From Catalinimonas niigatensis (GTDB lineage Bacteria; Bacteroidota; Bacteroidia; Cytophagales; Cyclobacteriaceae), in assembly GCF_030506285.1 (NCBI RefSeq), contig NZ_CP119422.1, positions 3,831,501-3,895,500 of the forward strand: a DNA stretch of 64,000 nucleotides, written 5' to 3'. The notes below the pieces were generated by a model. That model saw only the letters and a program-made list of their open reading frames with translations, did not search any database and was not told the origin of the DNA. The translations under genes were made by a program, and so were the position numbers. Shown here one piece after another: positions 26,422 through 35,011 of the stretch (position 1 is its first letter; each line of letters begins with the position of its first letter).

Positions 26422-27324
26422 TCACCTTAAAACAAGTTTTGTCATGAGCTTACGTACTGGAATTAAAACGAGTACCCACACAATTTCGCTTACCACAAAA
26501 AATACCCCGGTCTGTGTAGGGAAATATAAAAAACTAATCACTACACCCAAAGCTACATTGTTGGCTCCCGAACTAAACAATAAAGCTACCTTTTCCGATT
26601 TGCGCGCTTTGAACCAGATACTGTATCCGAAAAAGTATAAAAATAGAAAAACAGACAAATTGACCAGAAAGTAAGGAAGAATTTGTCGTGTATCGCTGAG
26701 CAAAATAGGACGGTATTCGGCAATGGCTAACGCAAAAATTGCGGCGATGCCAAAAATAGAAATAAAAGAATCGTGGTTTCGCATCCACCGACTGATTCTT
26801 TGATGTCTTCTTACCGGCAGGTGAACCAGATAAGGAAAAACAACCGTAATAAAAAGGGTAGTTAATAGCCTGAACTGGTTTACTTTTAATTCCTCAGCCA
26901 TCAGCAAGCCACCCAGATAGGGAAGTACAAGAGGCGTAAGGGAGCTGCTCAGAATCAGTAAGGCAAGTGCTAGAGTGACATTCCCATTGAACACATTGCT
27001 AAAAGCCGGAGAAGTTACCCCACAGGGAAGCACACAGAGCAAAAACAAAGCAGTAGCATAGAAGGGGGAGAAGGGTTGTATGAGATAAAACAAAAATACA
27101 GGTAAGAGAAGGAACCTCAGCACGTAAAAACCCACAATCGTCTTGGTTTGTGAGCGGAAAAAATCCGGCGAGAAGTCTACTTTAAAGGATGACGCAAAGA
27201 TGATAACGCAAAGTACTGCCAAAATGAGCGTTCCGGCAAACTCTCCCGGTTGCGGCAATATAAATCCAAGTACAGTAGATAAAAACAGAATAGGATTAAA
27301 GTACTTCTTGGCAAAGTCATTCAT
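26422..27324 (-). CDS. Bile acid:sodium symporter (BASS)-family transporter
   Basis: A 300-residue integral membrane protein with about ten helices. The blocks LLCVLPCGVTSPAFSNVFNGNVTLALALLILSSSLTPLVLP and SEKVALLFSSGANNVALGV, read around 110-150 and 240-260, match the two crossed, unwound helices of BASS transporters, where sodium and substrate bind. Members carry bile acids, pantothenate-like acids, arsenite or other organic anions; the cargo here is not predictable. The ATG at 27324 is used; a TTG 48 bases further upstream also keeps the frame. Confidence 0.82.
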   Translation of the reverse strand: MNDFAKKYFNPILFLSTVLGFILPQPGEFAGTLILAVLCVIIFASSFKVDFSPDFFRSQTKTIVGFYVLRFLLLPVFLFYLIQPFSPFYATALFLLCVLPCGVTSPAFSNVFNGNVTLALALLILSSSLTPLVLPYLGGLLMAEELKVNQFRLLTTLFITVVFPYLVHLPVRRHQRISRWMRNHDSFISIFGIAAIFALAIAEYRPILLSDTRQILPYFLVNLSVFLFLYFFGYSIWFKARKSEKVALLFSSGANNVALGVVISFLYFPTQTGVFFVVSEIVWVLVLIPVRKLMTKLVLR

Positions 27325-27405
27325 CCTGCGAAAATAGCTGTAAATGTCAAGAACGCCAGTATTATCTTGCAATAACTCCCAGGGACAGCCTTTAGCGCAA
27401 AATAC

Positions 27406-27687
27406 TCATTTACGATCACTATGTCCTAAAGGCCGATCCGGAGCTATATGGTCTCGGATTAGCTGTTTCAATTCTTTGGATTCAGGAAATTGTCCCTGCG
27501 CTTTACGGGAGTAGATAAGCTTTCCATCCAGGCTCACATCAAATATACCTCCGGTGCCAGGTTGTAGTGCCACTTCTCCCAGCTCCGATTCAAAAGTAGT
27601 AAGTAGTTCCTGGGCCATCCAGGCAGCGCGTAGCAGCCAGCGGCATTGGGTACAATACTTTATTTCTACTCTGGGTGAGGTAGTCAT
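27406..27687 (-). CDS. SelT/SelW/SelH-family (Rdx) protein
   Basis: A 93-residue thioredoxin-fold protein of the Rdx family. It opens VEIKYCTQCRWLLRAAWMAQELL with a CxxC redox pair (CTQC), followed by VALQPGTGGIFDVSLDGKLIYSRK and FPESKELKQLIRDH, which match the SelW-like fold. The Cys-Cys form replaces the selenocysteine of animal homologues. The start at 27687 fits the family; an in-frame upstream extension of 12 codons looks spurious. The physiological role is unsettled, probably thiol redox. Confidence 0.88.
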   Translation of the reverse strand: MTTSPRVEIKYCTQCRWLLRAAWMAQELLTTFESELGEVALQPGTGGIFDVSLDGKLIYSRKAQGQFPESKELKQLIRDHIAPDRPLGHSDRK

Positions 27688-27747
27688 AACGGAAAAGTAA
27701 GGTGCTAATGTAATGATTCTCAAACCTACAACAGAGTTTGAAAAAGT

Positions 27748-27771
27748 AAAAGCCTTCCGAAGAAGGCTTTT
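27748..27771 (-). terminator. Terminator of the 40-residue membrane protein gene
   Basis: Arms AAAAGCCTTC (27748-27757) and GAAGGCTTTT (27762-27771) form a 10 bp stem with a CGAA loop. On the minus strand it is followed by TTACTTTTT, so it ends the small gene at 27777-27899. Confidence 0.75.
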
Positions 27772-27776
27772 ATATA

Positions 27777-27899
27777 TCAGAAGGTGAAGGCATAAATAAC
27801 TGCCGCCAGGAGAATTAGTAAAATAGGCAGCACAACCGGCCAGTTTACCTGTTCTACATACTCATCCTGCTCCTCTTTGAGGTTTTGATTTTCTTTCAT
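27777..27899 (-). CDS. 40-residue single-pass membrane protein
   Basis: ATG at 27899 to TGA at 27777 encodes 40 residues: an acidic, hydrophilic N-terminus (MKENQNLKEEQDEYVEQVNW), then one hydrophobic helix (about 22-40) built of PVVLPILLILLAAVIYAF. The clean soluble/membrane split and the terminator six bases beyond the stop support a real gene. Function unknown; it could be an accessory subunit of a membrane complex. Confidence 0.6.
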   Translation of the reverse strand: MKENQNLKEEQDEYVEQVNWPVVLPILLILLAAVIYAFTF

Positions 27900-27995
27900 G
27901 TAAATAAAGAATAAGGGTTAAAGAAATTGATAAGCACGCGTTGAATGCTCACTGTCTACAGTGAATTTGCATGCTGTTACAATAAGCCAATAACC

Positions 27996-28397
27996 CTAAG
28001 GCGCATGAATAGAAGTAAAAACGTAAAATGGATTGCGTAAAAAAGAGAGGATTAAAAGACTTTCCTTAATTGCATAAGTAAGGATAAGAACCTGATGGTC
28101 AAGCCTGTAAATGAAGTAAATAAAAAAATAGACAGTGAATGGCAAGCTGCTAAAGCCAGTGAAAATGAGGGCATCACTTGCAGATACTGTAGGAATAAGC
28201 TGAAGAGTCTCCTGCTGTTGGACCTGTGTTTTAAAATGAGAACTCGTTTGACTGACTGCAAAGACAGAAAAAATAAACATGATACCTACCAGAACAAAAG
28301 AGGTCACACGGCATACCCAAGCTGGCTCAGCTTCCTTTTTAGCAAAGGCCTGAGGCATGGAAGTAGGAGTTGCCAAATGAGTCAAAGTAGATATCAT
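27996..28397 (-). CDS. Possible small membrane protein, unrecognised
   Basis: An open frame of 133 residues from the ATG at 28397. It has a hydrophobic segment near 32-50 (VTSFVLVGIMFIFSVFAVSQ) and further hydrophobic stretches after 80. I do not recognise it. A competing frame of 104 codons lies on the opposite strand, but its product is rich in Lys, Arg and Cys and less protein-like. It could be a real hypothetical protein or a chance frame. Confidence 0.4.
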   Translation of the reverse strand: MISTLTHLATPTSMPQAFAKKEAEPAWVCRVTSFVLVGIMFIFSVFAVSQTSSHFKTQVQQQETLQLIPTVSASDALIFTGFSSLPFTVYFFIYFIYRLDHQVLILTYAIKESLLILSFLRNPFYVFTSIHAP

Positions 28398-28484
28398 ATA
28401 TTTCTCTAGCAAACGTAAAGAGAAAAGAAATGATTGCTCAGCTTTAAAAAATATTTTTTGGAGAGAAAATTAAGCTCCGAAGCT

Positions 28485-28511
28485 AAAAAAGCCCACCCAA
28501 TGGGCAGGCTT
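28485..28511 (-). terminator. Intrinsic terminator of glnN
   Basis: On the minus strand AAGCC and GGCTT (28511-28507 and 28493-28489) enclose an inner CCC/GGG pair and are followed by a T run. The hairpin starts 24 bases after the glnN stop. Confidence 0.65.
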
Positions 28512-28534
28512 ATTACAAAATGATATTCGTAAAA

Positions 28535-30724
28535 TTAGAATAATAACTCTCTGTACTTGGCTAACGGCCATACAGCATCATCCACCAGGAACTCCAGCTT
28601 ATCCACATGATAACGGATCTCATCAAAGTATTTTTCTTTGATGTTCTTATACATAATAGCACGCTCCCGGTTATCTTCTACCTTATTAGCCAGTTTACGG
28701 GCCTCAATCATTTCATGCACTCTTGCTTTTACAATATTCAGGTGGCGGGTGATTTCATTCACTGTTTGAAATCCTACGGTATTTTCATGATCCAATCCTA
28801 AGCTTTTCATATCAACCAGTGCAGAAATCAACTCATTCTGGTAGCGTAGCGTAGCGGGGATAATGTGGTTCAGTGCCAAATCACCCATGATACGGGATTC
28901 TATCTGTACCTTCATAATATAGTGCTCCCACATAATTTCCAGACGTGCTTCCAGTTCCGCTTCGGTATAGATGTTATTATCTACAAAAAGCTTCTTAGAC
29001 TTTTCTTCCAGGTACATATCCAAAGCCTCAGGAGTATTGGTGATGTTGGATAAGCCTCTCTTCTCTGCTTCCTGCTTCCACTCTTCGCTATAACCGTTTC
29101 CTTCAAAACAGATGGCTTTAGATTCTTTGGTATAGCGACGTAGTACGTTGACGATAGCTACCTCTTTCTTATCTCCACCTTTGATCAGTGCATCCACCTC
29201 TTTTTTGAAGCTGATCAATTGATTGGCAACAATTGTATTCAGTACGGTCATCGGAGATGCGCTGTTGGCGGATGAACCTACTGCTCTGAATTCAAACTTA
29301 TTCCCTGTAAAAGCGAAAGGAGAAGTACGGTTACGGTCAGTGTTGTCCAAAAGAATTGGAGGAATCTTATTGATCCCTAACTGCATAAATACACTTCCCC
29401 CTTTATTGGTATTAATATTAGCATTGCTTTCCAGTTCCTCTAATACTTTAGTAAGCTGAGAGCCCACAAATACGGATACGATAGCAGGAGGAGCTTCATT
29501 CGCACCCAAACGATGATCGTTACCCGCCGAAGCAATAGAAGCCCTGAGTAAACCATTGTACTCATGCACCGCTTTGATCGTATTGACAAAGAAGGTTAAG
29601 AATTGCAGGTTCTCCTCACTTTTAGCACTAGGGGCCAGCAGGTTCTTACCCGTGCTGGTGATGAGCGACCAGTTGTTATGTTTACCGCTTCCGTTGATGC
29701 CGGCAAAAGGTTTTTCATGCAACAATACCTTCATCTCGTGTTTTTCAGCAATCTTCTCCATCAGATCCATCAGCAACTGATTGTGATCTACGGCTAAGTT
29801 GATTTCTTCAAACATAGGAGCACACTCAAACTGGCGAGGGGCTACTTCATTATGACGGGTACGAATCGGAATGCCTAACTTGTGAGCTTCTACTTCCAAA
29901 TCTACCATAAAATTATGTACACGGGTAGGGATAGAACCAAAGTAATGATCTTCCAGTTGCTGACCTTTGGCAGGTGAATGTCCGAATACAGTTCTTCCGG
30001 AAAGTACAAGGTCAGGGCGTACACGATAAAGGGCACGGTCAATCAGGAAATATTCCTGCTCTATACCCAATGACGCCTTTACCTGTGAAACGTTTTCGTC
30101 AAAATACTCCTGACATATGGCAGTTGCAGCTTGGTCTACAAACGCCATTGCCTTAAGTAAAGGCGTTTTATAGTCAAGCGCCTCCCCGGTGTACGAAACA
30201 AAGATGGTAGGGATACAAAGTGTTTTTGCATTTCCATTTTCCATGATAAAAGCCGGGGAAGTAGGGTCCCAGGCCGTATAGCCGCGGGCCTCAAAGGTAT
30301 TACGTAGACCACCACTAGGGAAAGAGGAAGCATCGGGCTCCTGCTGTACCAGAGCAGAACCTTTGAATTTTTCCATATGTCTGCCTTGCGTATCAGGCTC
30401 AAAGAAAGAGTCGTGTTTTTCGGCAGTAGCACCAGTCAGGGGCTGAAACCAGTGTGTGTAATGAGTTACGCCTCTGGAGATGGCCCAGGATTTCATTGCA
30501 GAAGCTACAGCGTCAGCAACATGCGGCTCAATTTTGGCTCCTTTTTCAATAGCCATCATTAGAGATTCAAAAATGTCAGAGGAGAGTACAGAACGCATGG
30601 TTCCCTTATCAAATACATTCTGGCCGAAATACTCAGAGATTTTGTCAGACGGTGATTTCACTGGAACAGGCTTTCTGTCCAATGTCTTTTCTAATGCTTT
30701 AAAGCGAAAATTGGTCGATTGCAT
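28535..30724 (-). CDS. glnN: Glutamine synthetase type III
   Basis: A 729-residue ATP-dependent enzyme that joins ammonia and glutamate; the GSIII class forms dodecamers and is typical of Bacteroidota. The N-terminal GSIII domain contains YFGQNVFDKGTMR and the block HYTHWFQPLTG. The catalytic region has SLGIEQEYFLID, RHNEVAPRQFECAP, GINGSGKHNNWS and NDHRLGANEAPPAI. The C-terminal helical GSIII domain ends WPLAKYRELLF. The length is normal. A TAnnTTTG-like box lies close upstream. No PII or ammonium transporter gene is adjacent. Confidence 0.97.
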   Translation of the reverse strand: MQSTNFRFKALEKTLDRKPVPVKSPSDKISEYFGQNVFDKGTMRSVLSSDIFESLMMAIEKGAKIEPHVADAVASAMKSWAISRGVTHYTHWFQPLTGATAEKHDSFFEPDTQGRHMEKFKGSALVQQEPDASSFPSGGLRNTFEARGYTAWDPTSPAFIMENGNAKTLCIPTIFVSYTGEALDYKTPLLKAMAFVDQAATAICQEYFDENVSQVKASLGIEQEYFLIDRALYRVRPDLVLSGRTVFGHSPAKGQQLEDHYFGSIPTRVHNFMVDLEVEAHKLGIPIRTRHNEVAPRQFECAPMFEEINLAVDHNQLLMDLMEKIAEKHEMKVLLHEKPFAGINGSGKHNNWSLITSTGKNLLAPSAKSEENLQFLTFFVNTIKAVHEYNGLLRASIASAGNDHRLGANEAPPAIVSVFVGSQLTKVLEELESNANINTNKGGSVFMQLGINKIPPILLDNTDRNRTSPFAFTGNKFEFRAVGSSANSASPMTVLNTIVANQLISFKKEVDALIKGGDKKEVAIVNVLRRYTKESKAICFEGNGYSEEWKQEAEKRGLSNITNTPEALDMYLEEKSKKLFVDNNIYTEAELEARLEIMWEHYIMKVQIESRIMGDLALNHIIPATLRYQNELISALVDMKSLGLDHENTVGFQTVNEITRHLNIVKARVHEMIEARKLANKVEDNRERAIMYKNIKEKYFDEIRYHVDKLEFLVDDAVWPLAKYRELLF

Positions 30725-31524
30725 ATTGTAAATTTGTTTGGATACTCAAAGCTATAATTTTTCTAATTATCTAGAAGGCAGATGTTTAATTCTTTTAAAA
30801 TCTTTTTATTAAAAATATCTTGTATGCTTTTTAAGCTTAACCAGGTAGTGCTTTATAACTGCAACCTAACACTTTTTAAGCAGACATATACAAAAATTTT
30901 TTCACAGGATTTTGCCTGTCCTATAGCCTGAAGCCAACATTTAGTCTATTGTCAAAGCAGAAATAATCAAAAATGTAACGATTTGCAAAAGAAGAGTTTT
31001 TGTTCCAGTTGAAGTTGTAATTCCTATCGTCCAATTTTGAAGTAAATTTATAATCTCACTTAGGAAATTTGATGTTATACTAACGCTAAAGGATTTTTAT
31101 CTTCATTTTTTTCTGTCAGCAAAAAGTGAAGTTTTTGAGAAAGGAGAATAAAGGCCTTACTATAAAACCATTTATAAAAAACTAGCTCTTAAATACAATA
31201 GTTAAACGTAAAAACCCAATAATAAGAATTTTTGTAAAACTCAGGTCTTATGAGGTAAAATATTTTTTGTAGCACGAAGCATTTATTCTGGAAGAATAAT
31301 CTGAAGGTATAGAATAAGTTATATGTGGAAAAATAAAAATGGAGTCATATTAGTAAAGAACAGTGCGTGATGTTTAGCTTCAAATGGTTATCAATAGTTG
31401 TGATATATTTTGGTAATCTGTAAATTTTCATGGTTTACTCACTATTATTCATTATTTTGATCCCTATATTATTTTTATAGGCATAGCTTCTCAAAGCTAT
31501 TTTTTTAACCTAACCATTAATCAA
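30725..31524. other. 800-base intergenic region between glnN and the 109-residue protein gene
   Basis: AT-rich and without a convincing open frame. At its left end is a minus-strand -7-like box TAGCTTTG (30747-30754), 22 bases before glnN, with no clear -33 element. At its right end a strong hairpin with a T run (31483-31507) lies just before the next gene. The middle might host a small RNA; nothing else is recognisable. Confidence 0.5.
31483..31507 (+). terminator. Terminator-like hairpin just before a start codon
   Basis: Arms ATAGCTT (31483-31489) and AAGCTAT (31494-31500) form a perfect 7 bp stem with a 4-base loop, followed at once by seven Ts. It ends 17 bases before the ATG at 31525, where no upstream plus-strand gene exists to terminate. 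It may end a small RNA or act as an attenuator. Confidence 0.65.
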
Positions 31525-31854
31525 ATGAAAACCAAAGCAGTTTTTTTTGTAGCACTTTTTTGTGTATTAAACTTCGTTTCATTCAGCGTTTCAGCTTCTG
31601 ACGAACCCGCAGCGGATGATCAGCAGATGACAAAAAAAGAATTTCAAATTGCCCTGGATGCACTAAAAGAAAGGGCTGAGAATTTGAAAGAGGCAAAGAA
31701 ACACGCCCTTACTCAAGCCGAAAAGAAAGCCTTTCGAGAGGAAATTAAAGATGTGAAAAAAGAAACCCGTGAACTCAAGCAACAGGCTTCCGGAGGTATT
31801 TACATTGGAGGAGGAGCCTTACTGGTCATCGTTCTATTATTAATTCTTCTGTAG
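31525..31854 (+). CDS. Small exported coiled protein with C-terminal membrane helix
   Basis: A 109-residue protein with a signal peptide (1-24, ending SVSAS). A highly charged helical centre (about 35-88, rich in Lys and Glu: LKERAENLKEAKKHALTQAEKK) follows, and a C-terminal hydrophobic helix IYIGGGALLVIVLLLILL ends the chain. It should be an envelope protein with its charged helix in the periplasm. Unrecognised family; similar short proteins are common in Cytophagales. A terminator-like hairpin lies upstream of its start. Confidence 0.75.
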   Translation: MKTKAVFFVALFCVLNFVSFSVSASDEPAADDQQMTKKEFQIALDALKERAENLKEAKKHALTQAEKKAFREEIKDVKKETRELKQQASGGIYIGGGALLVIVLLLILL

Positions 31855-31922
31855 GATTCAGATAGGAAATAATTGAAGTAATCAGGCATAGCATGATGTG
31901 CTGAAAACTTAATGATCAATAG

Positions 31923-31952
31923 AAGGTATGGATTTTATCTATACCTTTTTTT
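31923..31952 (+). terminator. Intrinsic terminator
   Basis: Arms AAGGTAT (31923-31929) and ATACCTT (31941-31947) enclose a further GAT/ATC pair and are followed by a T run. It ends the transcript of the 109-residue protein gene. Confidence 0.7.
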
Positions 31953-32075
31953 ATGTCCAAAAATAGATATTACACCTGCTCGACTTTGTTTCTGCTTCTG
32001 ACGTTTACTTAATAGAAAAATACATCTAAGTTAGAGGCCAAACGGAAGAGCAAGAATTCTATAAACAGGTTGACA

Positions 32076-33440
32076 ATGAAGAAGGTCTTGATTTTAGGTG
32101 CCGGACGATCCGCCGCCGCCCTTATTGATTATATGAGTCAGGAAGGTGAGCGAAATGACTGGCAGGTTCAGGTAGTGGATGCTGCTCCGGATATCATTGA
32201 GCAGTATGAAAGAAAGTATGAAAATGTACAGGCATCCCAGTTGGATGTGTTGGATGACAATGCCAGAGAAAACCTGCTTCAATCGGCCAGTTTGGTCATT
32301 TCCATGTTGCCAGCCAGATTTCATATTCATGTGGCTGAATCCTGTATCAAGTTGAAAATACACCTGCTTACGGCTTCTTATGTAGATGAGGAAGTGCAGC
32401 AATTAGAAGAGCAGATCAAGAAGCAGGGGCTGATTTTTTTATACGAATGTGGGCTTGATCCCGGGATTGATCATATGTCGGCGATGCAAATGATTGATAA
32501 TATTCGCCAGAAGGGAGGGCATGTTACTTCCTTTCAATCGTTTTGCGGAGGTTTAATGGCCCCCGGTTCCGATGATAACCCTTGGCGCTACAAGTTTACA
32601 TGGAATCCTCGTAATGTGGTACTTGCCGGCAAAGGAGGTACTGCCCAATATATTTACAAAGGCATTTACAAAAACATACCACATCATCAGCTGTTCAAAA
32701 GACTAACGATGGTTGAGATTCCGGAATATGGTGATTTTGAATCTTATCCTAATCGTGACTCTCTGAAATACAGAGAATTATATGGCCTGTACAAAGCGGA
32801 AACTATCCTTCGGGGTACACTACGTCGTCCTGGCTTTTGTTCTGCTTGGCATGCTTTTGTGCAACTTGGCCTTACGGATGATAGCTATCAGGTACGCAAT
32901 GTGGAGAATATGACCTACGCAGAATTTACCCGCTCTTATCTGCCTTATAGTAAGGACGATCTGCTGACCAATTTTAGTCGTTACATAGGTGTGGATATTA
33001 GCTCAGAAGTGATGCAGCGTATCAAATGGCTGGGCATTCTGGATGATAAACCTATTCGTTTACAAAAAGCTACGCCCGCTCAGGTGATGCAGCAACTGCT
33101 GGAAAGTAGATGGCAGGCTCGCCAAGAAGATAAAGACATGATTGTGATGCAGCATCAGATTGAATATCAGATAAAAGACGAACATAAAAAAATTACCTCC
33201 TCACTGGTATCTACTGGTGAGATTGCTAACTTATCCGGTATGGCAAAGACCGTAGGCTATCCGCTGGGTATTGCAGCGAAGCTTATTTTGCAGGATAAAA
33301 TCAAGGAGCGTGGACTCATGATTCCCATTCATCAGGAGATTTATGCACCTGTTTTGGAGGAGTTGAAAAAAATGAATATTAAATTCATAGATAAAGAGGA
33401 AAGTCTTACGCCTATGAGTGAGGGGCAATTTAAATCTTAA
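32076..33440 (+). CDS. Saccharopine dehydrogenase (glutamate-forming type)
   Basis: A 454-residue oxidoreductase. The Rossmann motif is LILGAGRSAAALIDYM (residues 3-18). The saccharopine-dehydrogenase core has YECGLDPGIDHMSAMQMID (about 126-144), SFCGGLMAPGSDDNPWRYKFTW (from about 154) and PGFCSAWHAFVQLG (about 250). These match the LYS9/AASS branch, which splits saccharopine into 2-aminoadipate semialdehyde and glutamate. The ATG at 32076 is preferred to a TTG six bases upstream. The next gene, a likely 2-oxoadipate dioxygenase, starts 20 bases downstream, supporting a role in lysine breakdown. Confidence 0.88.
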   Translation: MKKVLILGAGRSAAALIDYMSQEGERNDWQVQVVDAAPDIIEQYERKYENVQASQLDVLDDNARENLLQSASLVISMLPARFHIHVAESCIKLKIHLLTASYVDEEVQQLEEQIKKQGLIFLYECGLDPGIDHMSAMQMIDNIRQKGGHVTSFQSFCGGLMAPGSDDNPWRYKFTWNPRNVVLAGKGGTAQYIYKGIYKNIPHHQLFKRLTMVEIPEYGDFESYPNRDSLKYRELYGLYKAETILRGTLRRPGFCSAWHAFVQLGLTDDSYQVRNVENMTYAEFTRSYLPYSKDDLLTNFSRYIGVDISSEVMQRIKWLGILDDKPIRLQKATPAQVMQQLLESRWQARQEDKDMIVMQHQIEYQIKDEHKKITSSLVSTGEIANLSGMAKTVGYPLGIAAKLILQDKIKERGLMIPIHQEIYAPVLEELKKMNIKFIDKEESLTPMSEGQFKS

Positions 33441-33459
33441 AATATTTTTTCACTTTAAC

Positions 33460-34278
33460 ATGATATGTATGAGTATGACAACATTACCTGATTTGCTGGA
33501 TAAAATGTGGAAAGATTATACCGGCATGAACCCTCAGGCACTCAAAATTTACAATCTATTTCTGGAGCGGGGTGATCGCGTCATCAATGACCATATCGCC
33601 TTACGCACTTTCAATCATCCGAAAGTAAATATTGATGTGCTGGCACAGCCCTTTCTTAAAGGAGGATATGAGTATCAGCAGGATTATCATTTCCCTGATA
33701 AGAAATTGTATGCCAAACACTTTCAGCATCCAGACGAACAGATGCCTAAGATTTTTATCAGTGAACTGAAGCTGGAAGAGTTTGACGAAGAACTGCGTTC
33801 TACCATCAATAGTTTGATTGAGCAGGTTCCTGATGAGGCTCCTCAGCAATTTGATTTTTGCTCTAATGGACGTCCCTGGAATGTAAAGTTTGAGACTTAT
33901 GAGAAACTAAGAGCCAAGAGTGAATATGCAGCCTGGATGGCAGCGCATGGTTATCGTCCCAATCACTTTACGGTTTTTGTCAATGCACTCACTAGTTTTG
34001 ATGATATCCGTGAGGTCAACGCTTTTATCAAGCAGAATGGTTTTAAACTCAATGACAGTGGGGGAGAAGTAAAGGGCTCTAAAGAGGTGTATCTGGAACA
34101 GTCTTCTACCCTGGCAGATGATGTTGAGGTTAGTTTTTCAGAGGGTAAGCATGAAGTGCCTGCCTGCTACTATGAATTTGCGCAGCGGTATACCACTCCT
34201 GATGGAAAACTATACCAGGGTTTTGTAGCCAAATCAGCGGATAAGATTTTTGAAAGCACTGACAAAGGACAGCGTTAG
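33460..34278 (+). CDS. DUF1338 / HglS-type 2-oxoadipate dioxygenase (decarboxylase)
   Basis: A 272-residue protein of the DUF1338 family. Characterised members (HglS of Pseudomonas putida) use iron and O2 to turn 2-oxoadipate into D-2-hydroxyglutarate in lysine catabolism. The likely metal ligands are visible: His45 in NDHIALRTF, with the substrate-binding-type Arg49, His169 in NHFTVFVNAL and Glu239 in YYEFAQRY. It is shorter than HglS, as usual for the compact family members. The start could be 33460, 33469 or 33475. It shares an operon with saccharopine dehydrogenase, which fits the pathway. Confidence 0.85.
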   Translation: MICMSMTTLPDLLDKMWKDYTGMNPQALKIYNLFLERGDRVINDHIALRTFNHPKVNIDVLAQPFLKGGYEYQQDYHFPDKKLYAKHFQHPDEQMPKIFISELKLEEFDEELRSTINSLIEQVPDEAPQQFDFCSNGRPWNVKFETYEKLRAKSEYAAWMAAHGYRPNHFTVFVNALTSFDDIREVNAFIKQNGFKLNDSGGEVKGSKEVYLEQSSTLADDVEVSFSEGKHEVPACYYEFAQRYTTPDGKLYQGFVAKSADKIFESTDKGQR

Positions 34279-34318
34279 CGAGAATTTCAAATTGGAAAAT
34301 AAAAAATTTCAGATTGAA

Positions 34319-34350
34319 CCGCTTACCTTATTTTGGTGAGCGGCTTATTT
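34319..34350 (+). terminator. Intrinsic terminator of the saccharopine dehydrogenase operon
   Basis: Arms CCGCTTACC (34319-34327) and GGTGAGCGG (34335-34343) pair over 9 bp with one G-T pair, with a 7-base loop, then CTTATTTTTT. Confidence 0.75.
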
Positions 34351-34408
34351 TTTGGCATGAAAGGGGACTTTGTTAATTTGATGAGTTGACTTTTGCTCTG
34401 GCAAAATA

Positions 34409-35011
34409 TTACAAAATATACCCAAACACCCGCTGCTTTATTTCAGGCCATTCATGGTCGAGTATGCTGTAATAAACCGTGTCGCGCACTCTGCCACCGG
34501 GCATCACCTGATGGCTGCGCAAGATGCCATCTTCCTGGGCTCCCATTTTCATGATGGCTTTGCGGGAGCGCATATTAAGCACATCGGTTTTCAGTTCCAG
34601 TCGGCGGACGCCAAGTTCTTCAAAAGCATAACGAAAGAGCAGAAACTTGCAATGCTTGTTTAAACCCGTGCCATGAAAATCTTTGCCCAACCAAGTTGAA
34701 CCTATTTCCAGCCTATTGTTCTCGGGAGAAATAGACATATAGGTGGAGCAGCCTGCTATACGTTCGCTGGCTTTTTCAATGATGGTGAAGGGATACTTAC
34801 TTTTATTTTTCTGCGCCTTGAGAAGTTCTTCACCGTAAGCACGTAAATCGTCCTCACTGAGTATATGAGGACTGGTTACCTTCCAGATATCAAAATCAAA
34901 GGCAATCTGCGCAAAACCCTGCAGATGCTCAGGTTGATAAGGAGTGAGCAGCACCTGCTCGTTGGAGAGCTCTATATGCTGCTCAAAAAGTTTAGCAAGT
35001 TTTGTGTTCAA
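34409..35011 (-). CDS. GNAT-family N-acetyltransferase (RimJ/RimL-like)
   Basis: A 200-residue acetyl-CoA-dependent acetyltransferase of the Acetyltransf_3 type. The core reads YPFTIIEKASERIAGCSTYMSI, then LEIGSTWLGKDFHGTGLNKHCKFLLFRYAFEELGVRRLELKTDVLNMRS across about 100-147. The acetyl-CoA loop (FHGTGLNK) and the conserved NxRSRKAIMKMGA are present. The start is a TTG whose bases overlap the stop of the upstream gene (TTGA). The substrate is unknown. Confidence 0.88.
   Translation of the reverse strand: MNTKLAKLFEQHIELSNEQVLLTPYQPEHLQGFAQIAFDFDIWKVTSPHILSEDDLRAYGEELLKAQKNKSKYPFTIIEKASERIAGCSTYMSISPENNRLEIGSTWLGKDFHGTGLNKHCKFLLFRYAFEELGVRRLELKTDVLNMRSRKAIMKMGAQEDGILRSHQVMPGGRVRDTVYYSILDHEWPEIKQRVFGYIL

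Noticed and set aside
28095-28409. 104-codon plus-strand frame opposite the 133-residue candidate
   Set aside because: Product is unusually rich in Lys, Arg and Cys with no fold-like pattern, so the minus-strand frame is the better guess, itself uncertain.
29556-30731. Several plus-strand frames inside glnN
   Set aside because: All lie within the glutamine synthetase gene in other frames and have no independent support.
31953-32075. Lysine riboswitch before the saccharopine dehydrogenase gene
   Set aside because: The 120-base leader is too short for the lysine riboswitch and shows none of its conserved helices.
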